From a bacterium (GTDB lineage Bacteria; Fidelibacterota; Marinisomatia; Marinisomatales; JAHJCW01): a stretch of DNA of 16,802 nucleotides. Location: the NCBI GenBank assembly GCA_030621275.1, contig JAUXHY010000004.1:1-16802 (forward strand). Direction: 5' to 3'. The notes under the pieces were generated by a model that saw nothing but the letters and a program-made list of their open reading frames with translations, searched no databases and was not told the origin of the DNA. Each line of letters opens with the position of its first letter. Position 1 is the stretch's first letter. Below, in pieces: positions 1-9,540 of the stretch. A program made the position numbers and the translations under genes.

Positions 1-3383
<3,383 letters not shown>

Positions 3384-3438
3384 ATTCAAAGTTACAGTGA
3401 TTTTGTGCAATTCACACGATTGGGTTGTCAAAAAGGGG

Positions 3439-3459
3439 ATATTAATATTTTATTGATAT
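3439..3459. promoter_or_regulatory. 21-bp near-palindrome, candidate Rrf2-type operator
   Basis: The gap between the divergent desulfurase and regulator genes contains ATATTAATA, a three-base TTT spacer, then TATTGATAT. The 9-base arms are inverted with one mismatch. The position, shared by both promoters, suits binding by the neighbouring Rrf2 regulator dimer. The surrounding DNA is very AT-rich, so chance is a real alternative. Confidence 0.35.
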
Positions 3460-3486
3460 GATTTAACTTTAGTAAATTAGTATAAG

Positions 3487-3909
3487 ATGGCAGCATTTAT
3501 TAATAGGGAATATGACTATGCAATTCGCATTTGTGCCTATTTGGCCAGTTTCTATAAAAAGGAATTCAAATCTGTACCGGAAATCTCCAAGAAACTATTT
3601 CTTAAAGTACCCTTTACAACTAAAATAGTTCACCAATTAAAGAATAATCATATTCTTGAAACAATACAGGGGAAATATGGTGGAATTAGGTTAAATGTAT
3701 CTCCCCAAAAACTTACTTTCTATGATATACTATTTGCAATGGGATTTGATATGACAATTAATGAATGCGTCAAGAATCCAAGTATTTGTCCGCTTGTTGA
3801 TCATTGTAAAATTCATGTGTATTTCACAGATCAAGAGCGAATGATAATAGAAAATCTAAAAAACGCAACTATTAATAATTATAAGATAACAGATGAGGAA
3901 TTGTCTTAA
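3487..3909 (+). CDS. Rrf2/IscR-type transcriptional regulator with Cys3-His ligand set
   Basis: A 140-residue winged-helix regulator of the Rrf2 family. The N-terminal half has the family pattern: REYDYAIRICAYLA helix, then a helix-turn-helix (about 30-55, SVPEISKKLFLKVPFTTKIV) and a wing with KYGGIRL. The C-terminal half carries C94, C101, C107 and H110, that is CX6CX5CX2H. IscR of E. coli binds [2Fe-2S] through C92, C98, C104 and H107 (CX5CX5CX2H), so this protein keeps all four ligand types with one extra residue in the first gap. I infer it senses an Fe-S cluster or a redox/NO signal. It lies head to head with a cysteine desulfurase, the arrangement expected if it controls sulfur or Fe-S supply. 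Start ATG is supported by the family N-terminus; there is no clear Shine-Dalgarno site. A NsrR- or RsrR-like role is an alternative. Confidence 0.88.
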   Translation: MAAFINREYDYAIRICAYLASFYKKEFKSVPEISKKLFLKVPFTTKIVHQLKNNHILETIQGKYGGIRLNVSPQKLTFYDILFAMGFDMTINECVKNPSICPLVDHCKIHVYFTDQERMIIENLKNATINNYKITDEELS

Positions 3910-3913
3910 GAAG

Positions 3914-3943
3914 TTCTGATTTTTATAAAATTTAATCTATAAT
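3914..3943 (+). promoter_or_regulatory. Possible promoter of the secreted propeller gene
   Basis: A perfect TATAAT lies at 3938-3943, about 39 bases before the start codon. The element at -35 spacing (TTCTGA, 3914-3919, 18-base spacer) is poor. The gap of 72 bases between the regulator stop and this start would allow an independent promoter. Weak call in AT-rich DNA. Confidence 0.25.
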
Positions 3944-3971
3944 TATATTCTAGCCTATCAATTTATTAATT

Positions 3972-3976
3972 GGAGG
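3972..3976 (+). promoter_or_regulatory. Shine-Dalgarno GGAGG setting the start at 3982
   Basis: GGAGG ends five bases before ATG 3982, the best ribosome-binding site in the window. It decides the start in favour of 3982 over an in-frame TTG at 3970 and shows that the organism does use Shine-Dalgarno pairing at some genes. Confidence 0.8.
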
Positions 3977-3981
3977 TTATT

Positions 3982-5133
3982 ATGAAGTTAATTCGGTCTT
4001 CTTTTCTTTTAATGTTTGTTTGTCTATTTCTTTCTAATATAATATTTGCTCAAGCCTACAATAATCCTGAAAGTGTTGTATATGACGCAGCTAACGACAG
4101 GTATCTTGTTTCAAATAAAGGAGATGGTGATATTATATCAGCACCAAAAACAGATCCAAATAATATCAGCATCTTTTGTACCGGGTTTGCTACATCTATT
4201 CGCGGTATTACGATTATTGGTAATACTGTCTGGTGTGCTGGTACACATAGTAATGGTACTAGTCAAGTTCTTTATAATTTCGATTTGAATACTGGTAACT
4301 ATATAAAAGAAATTTTAATAGGAGGTGGAAATTTTATCAATGATGTGGTTTCAGGGGAAACAGGTTTCATTTATGTATCAGATGGTAATATCAATAAAAT
4401 TTATAAGGTAAATACAAATGATGGCAGTTTTTCTGATCTAAATTTTGGTGGTGCAAATGGACTATTATTTGATGAAACAAATAATAGATTGATATATACT
4501 GATGATACACCCATTAATGGTTCTCAAATTTCTGCCATTGATTTAGCAACTAATACAAGCTCAGTATTGATTGCAAATCCTAATTTTCAGGGACTTGATG
4601 GTTTAACTGTTGATCATTTAGGTAATTATTACGTTTCAGCATGGAGTGATAACACTGTTTACAGATATGATCCAAATTTTACATCGTTGGTTGTTGCTTC
4701 AACTGGGCATAATGGTGTAGATCATAGCGGAGCAGCTGATATTTTCTACGACCAAGTTAATAATGTTCTTGCTATACCAAATTTTACTGCAAATACTGTT
4801 GATTTTATTCCTTTTACCCAATTATCAGCTTATGAAAATGAAATAAACATTCCGAATGAGTTCCAATTACACCAAAATTTCCCAAATCCATTTAATCCAA
4901 ATACTACAATTTTTTATGATGTAAGTAAGGAATCAAATATTAGAGTAACTGTATTTGATCTTTTAGGTAGAGAAATTGTTACATTGGTTGATGATGCTAA
5001 ACCTGCAGGGTGTAGATCCGTTAATTGGGATGGCAGGAATTATGTGGGTAATTTGGTAAATGCAGGAATATATATCTATCAGATTGAAGCGGAAGGATTT
5101 ATACAGACCAAGAAAATGGTTCTACTTAAATAA
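3982..5133 (+). CDS. Secreted beta-propeller protein with T9SS C-terminal sorting domain
   Basis: A 383-residue exported protein of unknown substrate. Residues 1 to about 24 are a signal peptide (basic MKLIR, hydrophobic core, cleavage near IIFAQA). Residues about 25-285 carry repeated strands of the NHL/SMP-30 propeller type, each with a variation of 'hydrophobic-D...N.hYV(S/T)D' such as ESVVYDAANDRYLVS, GLLFDETNNRLIYTDD and GLTVDHLGNYYVSAW. Residues about 292-383 are a type A sorting domain of the type IX secretion system: HQNFPNPFNPNTTI, VFDLLGREIVTLVDD, NWDGRN, GIYIYQIEAEGF and the final KKMVLLK. Known for the family: this domain directs cargo across the outer membrane and is cleaved for surface attachment or release. 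It follows the Rrf2 regulator by 72 bases and ends in its own terminator, so it is probably a single-gene unit. No catalytic motif identified. Confidence 0.85.
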   Translation: MKLIRSSFLLMFVCLFLSNIIFAQAYNNPESVVYDAANDRYLVSNKGDGDIISAPKTDPNNISIFCTGFATSIRGITIIGNTVWCAGTHSNGTSQVLYNFDLNTGNYIKEILIGGGNFINDVVSGETGFIYVSDGNINKIYKVNTNDGSFSDLNFGGANGLLFDETNNRLIYTDDTPINGSQISAIDLATNTSSVLIANPNFQGLDGLTVDHLGNYYVSAWSDNTVYRYDPNFTSLVVASTGHNGVDHSGAADIFYDQVNNVLAIPNFTANTVDFIPFTQLSAYENEINIPNEFQLHQNFPNPFNPNTTIFYDVSKESNIRVTVFDLLGREIVTLVDDAKPAGCRSVNWDGRNYVGNLVNAGIYIYQIEAEGFIQTKKMVLLK

Positions 5134-5152
5134 TTTATAAATCACTTTGTAG

Positions 5153-5190
5153 AAAAGGGCAATGTTTAAACAATATTGCCTTTTTTCTTT
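5153..5190 (+). terminator. Rho-independent terminator after the propeller gene
   Basis: The sequence AAAAGGGCAAT pairs with ATTGCC followed by six T (11 pairs with one G-T), with extra inner pairs around a TAAAC loop, then a T-rich run. It begins 20 bases after the stop of the secreted propeller gene and ends about 25 bases before the ABC ATPase start. Confidence 0.8.
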
Positions 5191-5214
5191 TTGTTAAACG
5201 ATAGAAATTCTTTT

Positions 5215-6123
5215 ATGTCAGAAGTGATATTATCAATAAAAAACCTTTCCAAATCATTTGGCAAACGAAAAGCTGTTGATGACTTGTCATTTGATATAAA
5301 AGAAGGTGAAATATTTGGTTTCCTTGGACCAAATGGAGCTGGCAAATCAACAGCAATCCGGTCTATGCTAGCATTAATAAAACCCGATGAAGGGGATATT
5401 GAAATATTTGGAAAATCAATAATAAAATACCGTAATTCTGCGTTGCAAGATGTTGGGGCATTGGTTGAACGTCCAGATTTTTATGAGTATTTATCAGCGT
5501 ATAAAAACTTATCTCTTTTAGCAACAATGGATGAAGTTCCAAAAAAAAGGATTTACGAAGTTTTAGAGAGCGTTGGGCTATCTAACCGCAGTGAGGACAA
5601 AGTAAAAGCATATTCTCAAGGAATGAAGCAGCGTTTAGGCTTCGCGCAAGCGCTATTAAGCAACCCTAAATTATTGATATTGGATGAACCTACAAATGGT
5701 CTTGATCCACGTGGAATGAAAGAGGTTAGAGACCTAATACGGAAATTGGCACAAGAGGGTATCGCCATACTATTGTCATCGCACTTGCTGCATGAGGTAG
5801 AACAGGTTTGCACAACAATGGCTATAATTAATTTGGGTAAATTAATTAAGATTGGCAGCGTGCATGATTTACTAAATGAATCTGACACATTTATAACTGA
5901 GATTAAAGCCGAACCGGTTGCTAAGGCGATGAAAGTGCTTAAAAGTTTAACATATATATCAAGTATCATTAATAGCGATGGTATTTTTAAGGTTAAAACT
6001 GCTACAAAGGATTTGAAAAACCTTACACGGACATTGGTTGAGGCAGGAGTGGATGTTTCAGCTATTATTCCACGAACCTCACTAGAAGATTATTTTTTAT
6101 CACTTACCGGAGATAATATTTAG
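5215..6123 (+). CDS. ABC transporter ATPase, BcrA/CcmA-type exporter subunit
   Basis: The ATP-hydrolysing subunit of an ABC-2 type exporter, acting on the cytoplasmic face of the inner membrane; 302 residues. Motifs: Walker A GPNGAGKST at 38-46, Q-loop region near 79, signature YSQGMKQRL at 133-141, Walker B LLILDEP at 153-159, D-loop GLDP, and switch histidine at 190 (SSHLLHEVEQ). The C-terminal 90 residues are the extra domain usual in bacitracin/antibiotic-type ATPases. The start is ATG 5215; an upstream TTG in frame at 5176 falls inside the terminator and encodes a low-complexity stretch, so I rejected it. The permease gene starts two bases after this stop, so they form one unit. The substrate cannot be told from the sequence. 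Confidence 0.95.
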   Translation: MSEVILSIKNLSKSFGKRKAVDDLSFDIKEGEIFGFLGPNGAGKSTAIRSMLALIKPDEGDIEIFGKSIIKYRNSALQDVGALVERPDFYEYLSAYKNLSLLATMDEVPKKRIYEVLESVGLSNRSEDKVKAYSQGMKQRLGFAQALLSNPKLLILDEPTNGLDPRGMKEVRDLIRKLAQEGIAILLSSHLLHEVEQVCTTMAIINLGKLIKIGSVHDLLNESDTFITEIKAEPVAKAMKVLKSLTYISSIINSDGIFKVKTATKDLKNLTRTLVEAGVDVSAIIPRTSLEDYFLSLTGDNI

Positions 6124-6124
6124 G

Positions 6125-6964
6125 ATGTTGATTAAACTGATTGGTAATGAGATTATCAAAATATTCGGTAAAATACGAAGTTTACTTGGATTTGCGGCTT
6201 TAGCAGTTCTAATGCCTCTAATAATATGGGGGTTTTCTAAGGGCGCTACGGGAATTGAGCAAGACATTATACGTCAGTTGGGAGATTCTTTTATCATTGT
6301 CGGTTCGATATTAAATGGATTTTTGGTTACTTATATCACAATGAATTTTTTATGGGTACATATCCCATTTTTATTAATGTTGGTTGCCGGTGATGTTGTC
6401 GCAGGCGAGGGAGCATCGGGGACATTTAGAATTATATTAACGAGGAGAGTATCTCGTATTAAAATTCTTTTCGCAAAATTAATTGCGACATACATTTACA
6501 CGATTATCTTCATAACATTTTTTGTTATTATGAGTCTAGGTTTAGGTTCATTATGGCTTGGAATCGGCGATTTGGTTGTGTTTGATAAAGGAGTATTAAT
6601 ACTTCCGCAAGAAATGGCTTGGGCGCGATTTGCACTTGCTTTCCTTTTTGCTTCTTTTGTGATGATAGTTGTAGTTACACTATGTTTTATGTTCTCATCA
6701 ATGGTCAATAGTGGTATTGGACCAATAATCGGCGCTATGGCGATAATAATAATCGGGTTGGCAATCGCTACTATTCCAATTGATATATTTAAAACAATAA
6801 GTCCGTATATTTTTACTTCATATTTTGATATTTGGCAGAAGGCATTTTTTGACCCGATTCCTTGGGTTGACATTGGGAAAGATGTCATGGTATTGTCAGC
6901 TTACACAGCTGTATTTATCATAATTAGTATTATTCATTTTATAAGAAAGGACATTTCAACTTAA
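6125..6964 (+). CDS. ABC-2 type transporter permease
   Basis: The membrane partner of the preceding ATPase; 279 residues. I count about six membrane segments, near residues 20-37, 57-93 (two close segments), 118-144, 163-192, 196-216 and 253-273. Between the second and third lies a soluble loop with GDVVAGEGASGTFRIILTRRVSR, which matches the 'E...GT...L..P/R.SR' coupling region of ABC-2 permeases of the NosY/BcrB class. Its ATG follows the ATPase stop with one base between, and its TAA shares an A with the next ATG (TAATG), so translation of the three genes is probably coupled. Confidence 0.9.
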   Translation: MLIKLIGNEIIKIFGKIRSLLGFAALAVLMPLIIWGFSKGATGIEQDIIRQLGDSFIIVGSILNGFLVTYITMNFLWVHIPFLLMLVAGDVVAGEGASGTFRIILTRRVSRIKILFAKLIATYIYTIIFITFFVIMSLGLGSLWLGIGDLVVFDKGVLILPQEMAWARFALAFLFASFVMIVVVTLCFMFSSMVNSGIGPIIGAMAIIIIGLAIATIPIDIFKTISPYIFTSYFDIWQKAFFDPIPWVDIGKDVMVLSAYTAVFIIISIIHFIRKDIST

Positions 6965-7728
6965 TGAAACAACTCGTAACATTTTTAATTGTTTGCACAT
7001 TATTTAGCAATTTAACTGCTCAAGAATCCACAACGAGTATTTTCCCTACTGCTGCTACGGTTTTGGATAGTCTGGAACAAAATTATAATCGTATTGAAGA
7101 TTATTATGTTCGTATTGAAATATCGATTAAAACACCTATGCTGCGGATGCCGCGTAAGCGGGTTGAATTTTGGTTCAAACAACCCAATTTAACAAAAGTA
7201 GAGACAAAGGGATTTGCTGCAATTCCAAAATCGGGAATTGTTTCCTCGCCAATTGATTTATTTGATAATCTTAATAATATTTCGGTAATTGGCGCTGAAT
7301 ATTTTAATGACAAACAGGTTTGGATATTGCGAGGCGATTTAAATCCTGATTCATTGACATTTAAAAATATAGGTGATATGAATTCAGCGCCAAATTTGGA
7401 AATGCGTTTATTGGTTGACCGTAGCAACTGGACATTGATAAAGTCCGAAACTTGGATGGATACATCAAAAGTAGTTGAAATAGAATCAGAATATGAGTCA
7501 GTTACAGATGATATTTATTTACCAAAAGAAACAGTTATTAGTTTTGATTATTCAGGCGGAATGCCGTCCGGAATGGAAGATACGTTTGGAGCAAAACATC
7601 AATTTGGCAGTATGCGCGATGATTCGCAAAAAAAGAAAATGTCAGGAAGTATTACTTTAAAATTTTCTAAATATAAAGTTAACCAAGGAATTGATGACGC
7701 GTTTTTTGGGCAGAAAGAACCTGAGTAA
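6964..7728 (+). CDS. LolA-like periplasmic protein (outer-membrane lipoprotein-sorting fold)
   Basis: A 254-residue exported protein. Residues 1 to about 20 form a signal peptide (MKQLVTFLIVCTLFSNLTAQ). The rest resembles the LolA/LppX/RseB half-barrel: an N-terminal helix with LDSLEQNYNRIEDYYVRIE, then strands pairing PRKRVEFWFKQPNLTKVET, EYFNDKQVWILRG, LLVDRSNWTLIKSETW and YLPKETVISFDYS. Proteins of this fold bind lipids or lipoprotein acyl chains. The start codon overlaps the permease stop by one base, so it belongs to the ABC unit; I infer that it hands a lipid or lipopeptide to or from the exporter in the periplasm. The stop directly abuts the stop of the convergent patatin gene. Alternative: a plain DUF with the same fold and no lipid role. 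Fold assignment is moderate; the signal peptide is clear. Confidence 0.65.
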   Translation: MKQLVTFLIVCTLFSNLTAQESTTSIFPTAATVLDSLEQNYNRIEDYYVRIEISIKTPMLRMPRKRVEFWFKQPNLTKVETKGFAAIPKSGIVSSPIDLFDNLNNISVIGAEYFNDKQVWILRGDLNPDSLTFKNIGDMNSAPNLEMRLLVDRSNWTLIKSETWMDTSKVVEIESEYESVTDDIYLPKETVISFDYSGGMPSGMEDTFGAKHQFGSMRDDSQKKKMSGSITLKFSKYKVNQGIDDAFFGQKEPE

Positions 7729-8652
7729 TTAAAGTAGAGATTTGATATTGTCTATTTGAAATTTAGCTTGATTGTAACCTTCTTGAATTGACCGCTCTGC
7801 TTGGTCAAAATCGAACATTTTTAAATCACCTAAGCGTGGTTGAATTAATATATCCGGTGGATCCATCGCTAGATTAATGCGCGTAATTTGTTCTTCCATT
7901 ATTCCAACTGAGGAACCTAACACATCAATGATACTGGGTTTGGAACTTGAGCTGAACCAACGGCTTGCCTGTTTTTTTACAGCTCTTTCAGCAATACCAT
8001 ATTGTTCTGATATGCGTATAATAAATTCGTTCCGTTCTTTTGGTAGTTGTTTAATTTTTTCTTTTGATTTTTTGGTCGGTTTTTTACTCGCCAAGCCAGA
8101 GTTAAGGTCAATTGCAACAACGACATCAGCCCCCATTTCACGTACAACTTTTACCGGGACAGGATCCACTAGTCCACCATCTACTAACCATTTATCGTTT
8201 AAATGAACAGGTGTAAAGACTCCGGGAACCGACACACTAGCTCGAATACTTTCAATAATATTCCCTGAATCAAGTATCACTTTTTGCCCTGTATCTAAAT
8301 CGGTAGCAATCATTTTCACAGGTATTTTAAAATCGTCAAAAGTTCTTGCATCAGTATGAAGGGAAAACAATTCATGAACTTTTTTACCATCCATTAAACC
8401 GGAACGCGGGAAAACAACATCGAAATACGACAAGACTTTTTTCCAATCCATTTGTAGGGCAAATTGTTTTAGGCTGTCCAAATCGCCGGTGGCGTAAACT
8501 GCCCCAACAAAGGCACCTATACTTGTACCTGTTACATAATGAATCGGAATTCCGGCTTCTTCAATTGCCTCAATGGCACCAATATGTGCCCAACCACGAG
8601 CGGAACCACTACCAAGTGCTAAGCCAACTTTCTTATTTTTCTTTCTCCACAT
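7729..8652 (-). CDS. Patatin-like phospholipase, RssA/YchK type
   Basis: A soluble serine hydrolase that likely acts on phospholipids or other acyl esters; 307 residues. The oxyanion-hole loop is GSGSARG (14-20), the nucleophile motif is GTSIG with serine 44, and the catalytic aspartate is in DGGLVDPVP (158). The Ser-Asp dyad is therefore intact. The length is close to E. coli RssA (about 300), and the lysine-rich residues 185-205 form a variable insert. I chose ATG 8652 over an in-frame TTG at 8670 that would add six residues; the family normally begins just before the 'GLALGSGSARG' strand. It is the last gene of a minus-strand group behind an XRE regulator, and its stop touches the stop of the convergent LolA-like gene with no base between. 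No signal peptide or membrane segment. Confidence 0.93.
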   Translation of the reverse strand: MWRKKNKKVGLALGSGSARGWAHIGAIEAIEEAGIPIHYVTGTSIGAFVGAVYATGDLDSLKQFALQMDWKKVLSYFDVVFPRSGLMDGKKVHELFSLHTDARTFDDFKIPVKMIATDLDTGQKVILDSGNIIESIRASVSVPGVFTPVHLNDKWLVDGGLVDPVPVKVVREMGADVVVAIDLNSGLASKKPTKKSKEKIKQLPKERNEFIIRISEQYGIAERAVKKQASRWFSSSSKPSIIDVLGSSVGIMEEQITRINLAMDPPDILIQPRLGDLKMFDFDQAERSIQEGYNQAKFQIDNIKSLL

Positions 8653-8655
8653 GGG

Positions 8656-8668
8656 GTTTAATTTAAAC
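8656..8668. repeat. 13-bp perfect palindrome before the patatin start
   Basis: GTTTAATTTAAAC is a perfect palindrome around a central base. It lies three bases upstream of the patatin ATG and about 20 bases after the XRE stop (minus-strand sense). It could be an operator or a translation-affecting hairpin, or chance in AT-rich DNA. Its first eight bases, GTTTAATT, also occur at 9355-9362 just upstream of the first gene of the group. Confidence 0.35.
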
Positions 8669-8688
8669 AAACTACCCTTGAGAAAATA

Positions 8689-8910
8689 TTATTGTTCTTC
8701 CAATTTATATTGAAAGACACCCTCTAACGGCGTATTAAAAACATGCGCGATACGAAACGCCAACTCCAATGATGGAGAGTATTTCCCTTTTTCAATGTGG
8801 TGTATAGTTTGTCTGGTTGCTCCAGCTTTCTCCGCAAGTACCTGCTGCGTCATTTCATCTGACTCAAATCGTAATCTTCTTATATTGTTTACGATATTTA
8901 TTTTGCTCAT
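8689..8910 (-). CDS. Small XRE-family helix-turn-helix regulator
   Basis: A 73-residue DNA-binding protein consisting almost only of a Cro/C1-type helix-turn-helix: NNIRRLRFESDEMTQQVLAEKAGATRQTIHHIEKGKYSPSLELAFRIAHVF, with the conserved TQQxLAxKxGxTRQTI recognition region. It matches the short YozG/Cro-like regulators often found beside small membrane proteins. Its ATG follows the stop of the upstream membrane-protein gene after one base, so the two are surely co-translated. It probably represses its own operon; inverted repeats cover the promoter near 9383-9441. The patatin gene follows after 36 bases on the same strand. Confidence 0.93.
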   Translation of the reverse strand: MSKINIVNNIRRLRFESDEMTQQVLAEKAGATRQTIHHIEKGKYSPSLELAFRIAHVFNTPLEGVFQYKLEEQ

Positions 8911-8911
8911 A

Positions 8912-9352
8912 CTAGATGCCTTTACGATAATAGACTAGTTGTGTAATATCTCCGGCTATTTGTGCAACAACAAAAAATAGCAAGATGATATTTGTACTCA
9001 TTATCGGTGATTTACCCATTAGCAAGCTCACTACAGCTTGAAAAACACCTAAAATCAAAATATAATATGAAATTCTGATTGCTTTTAACTCAATCAGTTT
9101 ATCACGTTCATCATTAAAATCATTTGCTTCCTTTTTATATATGGCGGTTAAAGTTATATGTGAAACAATTTCAAGTACTATCATCGCAAATACGACTCCA
9201 ATAAAGAGTGTGATCAGTCCTGATGTATCAACAGTTGGTTGATTCAATGCACTAAACACCCTAGAAAAGTAGTATCCAAAAATAACTATAGTTATGATTA
9301 ACGACGTCCAAAGACTTTTTTCTTTAAATGATAGATTCATGATTTTTTCCAT
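8912..9352 (-). CDS. Small integral membrane protein paired with XRE regulator (DUF2178-like)
   Basis: A 146-residue protein with four predicted membrane helices near residues 15-31, 43-67, 92-112 and 116-136. Between the second and third is a polar loop with KKEANDFNDERDKLIELKAIRISYY; the 'DERD..I..KA.R.SY' stretch is the hallmark of the small membrane proteins that pair with XRE regulators. Function unknown; I suggest it may sense envelope stress or antagonise the regulator by sequestration. ATG 9352 is used; a second ATG at 9340 is possible, with GGA seven bases upstream of it. A promoter sits 25-60 bases upstream. Confidence 0.8.
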   Translation of the reverse strand: MEKIMNLSFKEKSLWTSLIITIVIFGYYFSRVFSALNQPTVDTSGLITLFIGVVFAMIVLEIVSHITLTAIYKKEANDFNDERDKLIELKAIRISYYILILGVFQAVVSLLMGKSPIMSTNIILLFFVVAQIAGDITQLVYYRKGI

Positions 9353-9382
9353 TTGTTTAATTAATAGTATATTATTCTATAC

Positions 9383-9401
9383 AATATTAATAAATAATAT
9401 T
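9383..9401. repeat. Inverted repeat over the promoter spacer (candidate XRE operator)
   Basis: AATATTA, five bases ATAAA, then TAATATT: perfect 7-base arms lying inside the -10/-35 region of the minus-strand promoter. The position is typical of a repressor operator. Autoregulation by the downstream XRE protein is inferred; the low complexity of the DNA lowers confidence. Confidence 0.4.
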
Positions 9402-9413
9402 ACAAAATGTCAA
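9384..9413 (-). promoter_or_regulatory. Promoter of the membrane protein/XRE/patatin group
   Basis: On the minus strand a perfect -35 TTGACA (9413-9408) is followed, after an 18-base spacer, by TAATAT (9389-9384). This places the start of transcription near 9377 and leaves a leader of about 25 bases before ATG 9352. It is the clearest promoter in the window. Confidence 0.55.
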
Positions 9414-9441
9414 GTATATTATACCATATGTATATAATACT
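9413..9441. repeat. 29-bp interrupted palindrome upstream of the promoter
   Basis: AGTATATTATAC, five bases CATAT, then GTATATAATACT: 12-base arms that match at 10 of 12 positions when inverted. The left arm shares AGTATATTAT with a direct copy at 9366-9375, on the other side of the minus-strand promoter. The two 10-base copies are 47 bases apart, start to start. Candidate second operator or shared site for the divergent mtaB promoter. Confidence 0.4.
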
Positions 9442-9464
9442 AATACTGTTGCTACGTTATTACT

Positions 9465-9470
9465 TATAAT
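9465..9470 (+). promoter_or_regulatory. Possible -10 element for mtaB
   Basis: TATAAT, perfect consensus, in the divergent gap ahead of mtaB. No good -35 element is present at the normal spacing. Transcription would begin near 9477. Confidence 0.25.
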
Positions 9471-9540
9471 AATATGAAATGTTACATACTTGATAGACTT
9501 TGTATTTATGGCGAAATTCCCGCCCGAATTTTATAATGTT

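Noticed and set aside
3384..3431. An extended TTG start and a TTGACA -35 for the desulfurase
   Set aside because: The TTGACA is at the frame start with no matching -10 at normal distance; the ATG at 3383 fits the family better, though the longer form is not excluded.
5176..5214. An extended start (TTG) for the ABC ATPase
   Set aside because: It falls in the terminator hairpin and T-run and encodes a non-conserved hydrophobic stretch; ATG 5215 begins at the family start.
9366..9441. A CRISPR array or tRNA in the repeat-rich AT gap
   Set aside because: Repeats are few, short and not regularly spaced with unique spacers, and no cloverleaf is apparent.
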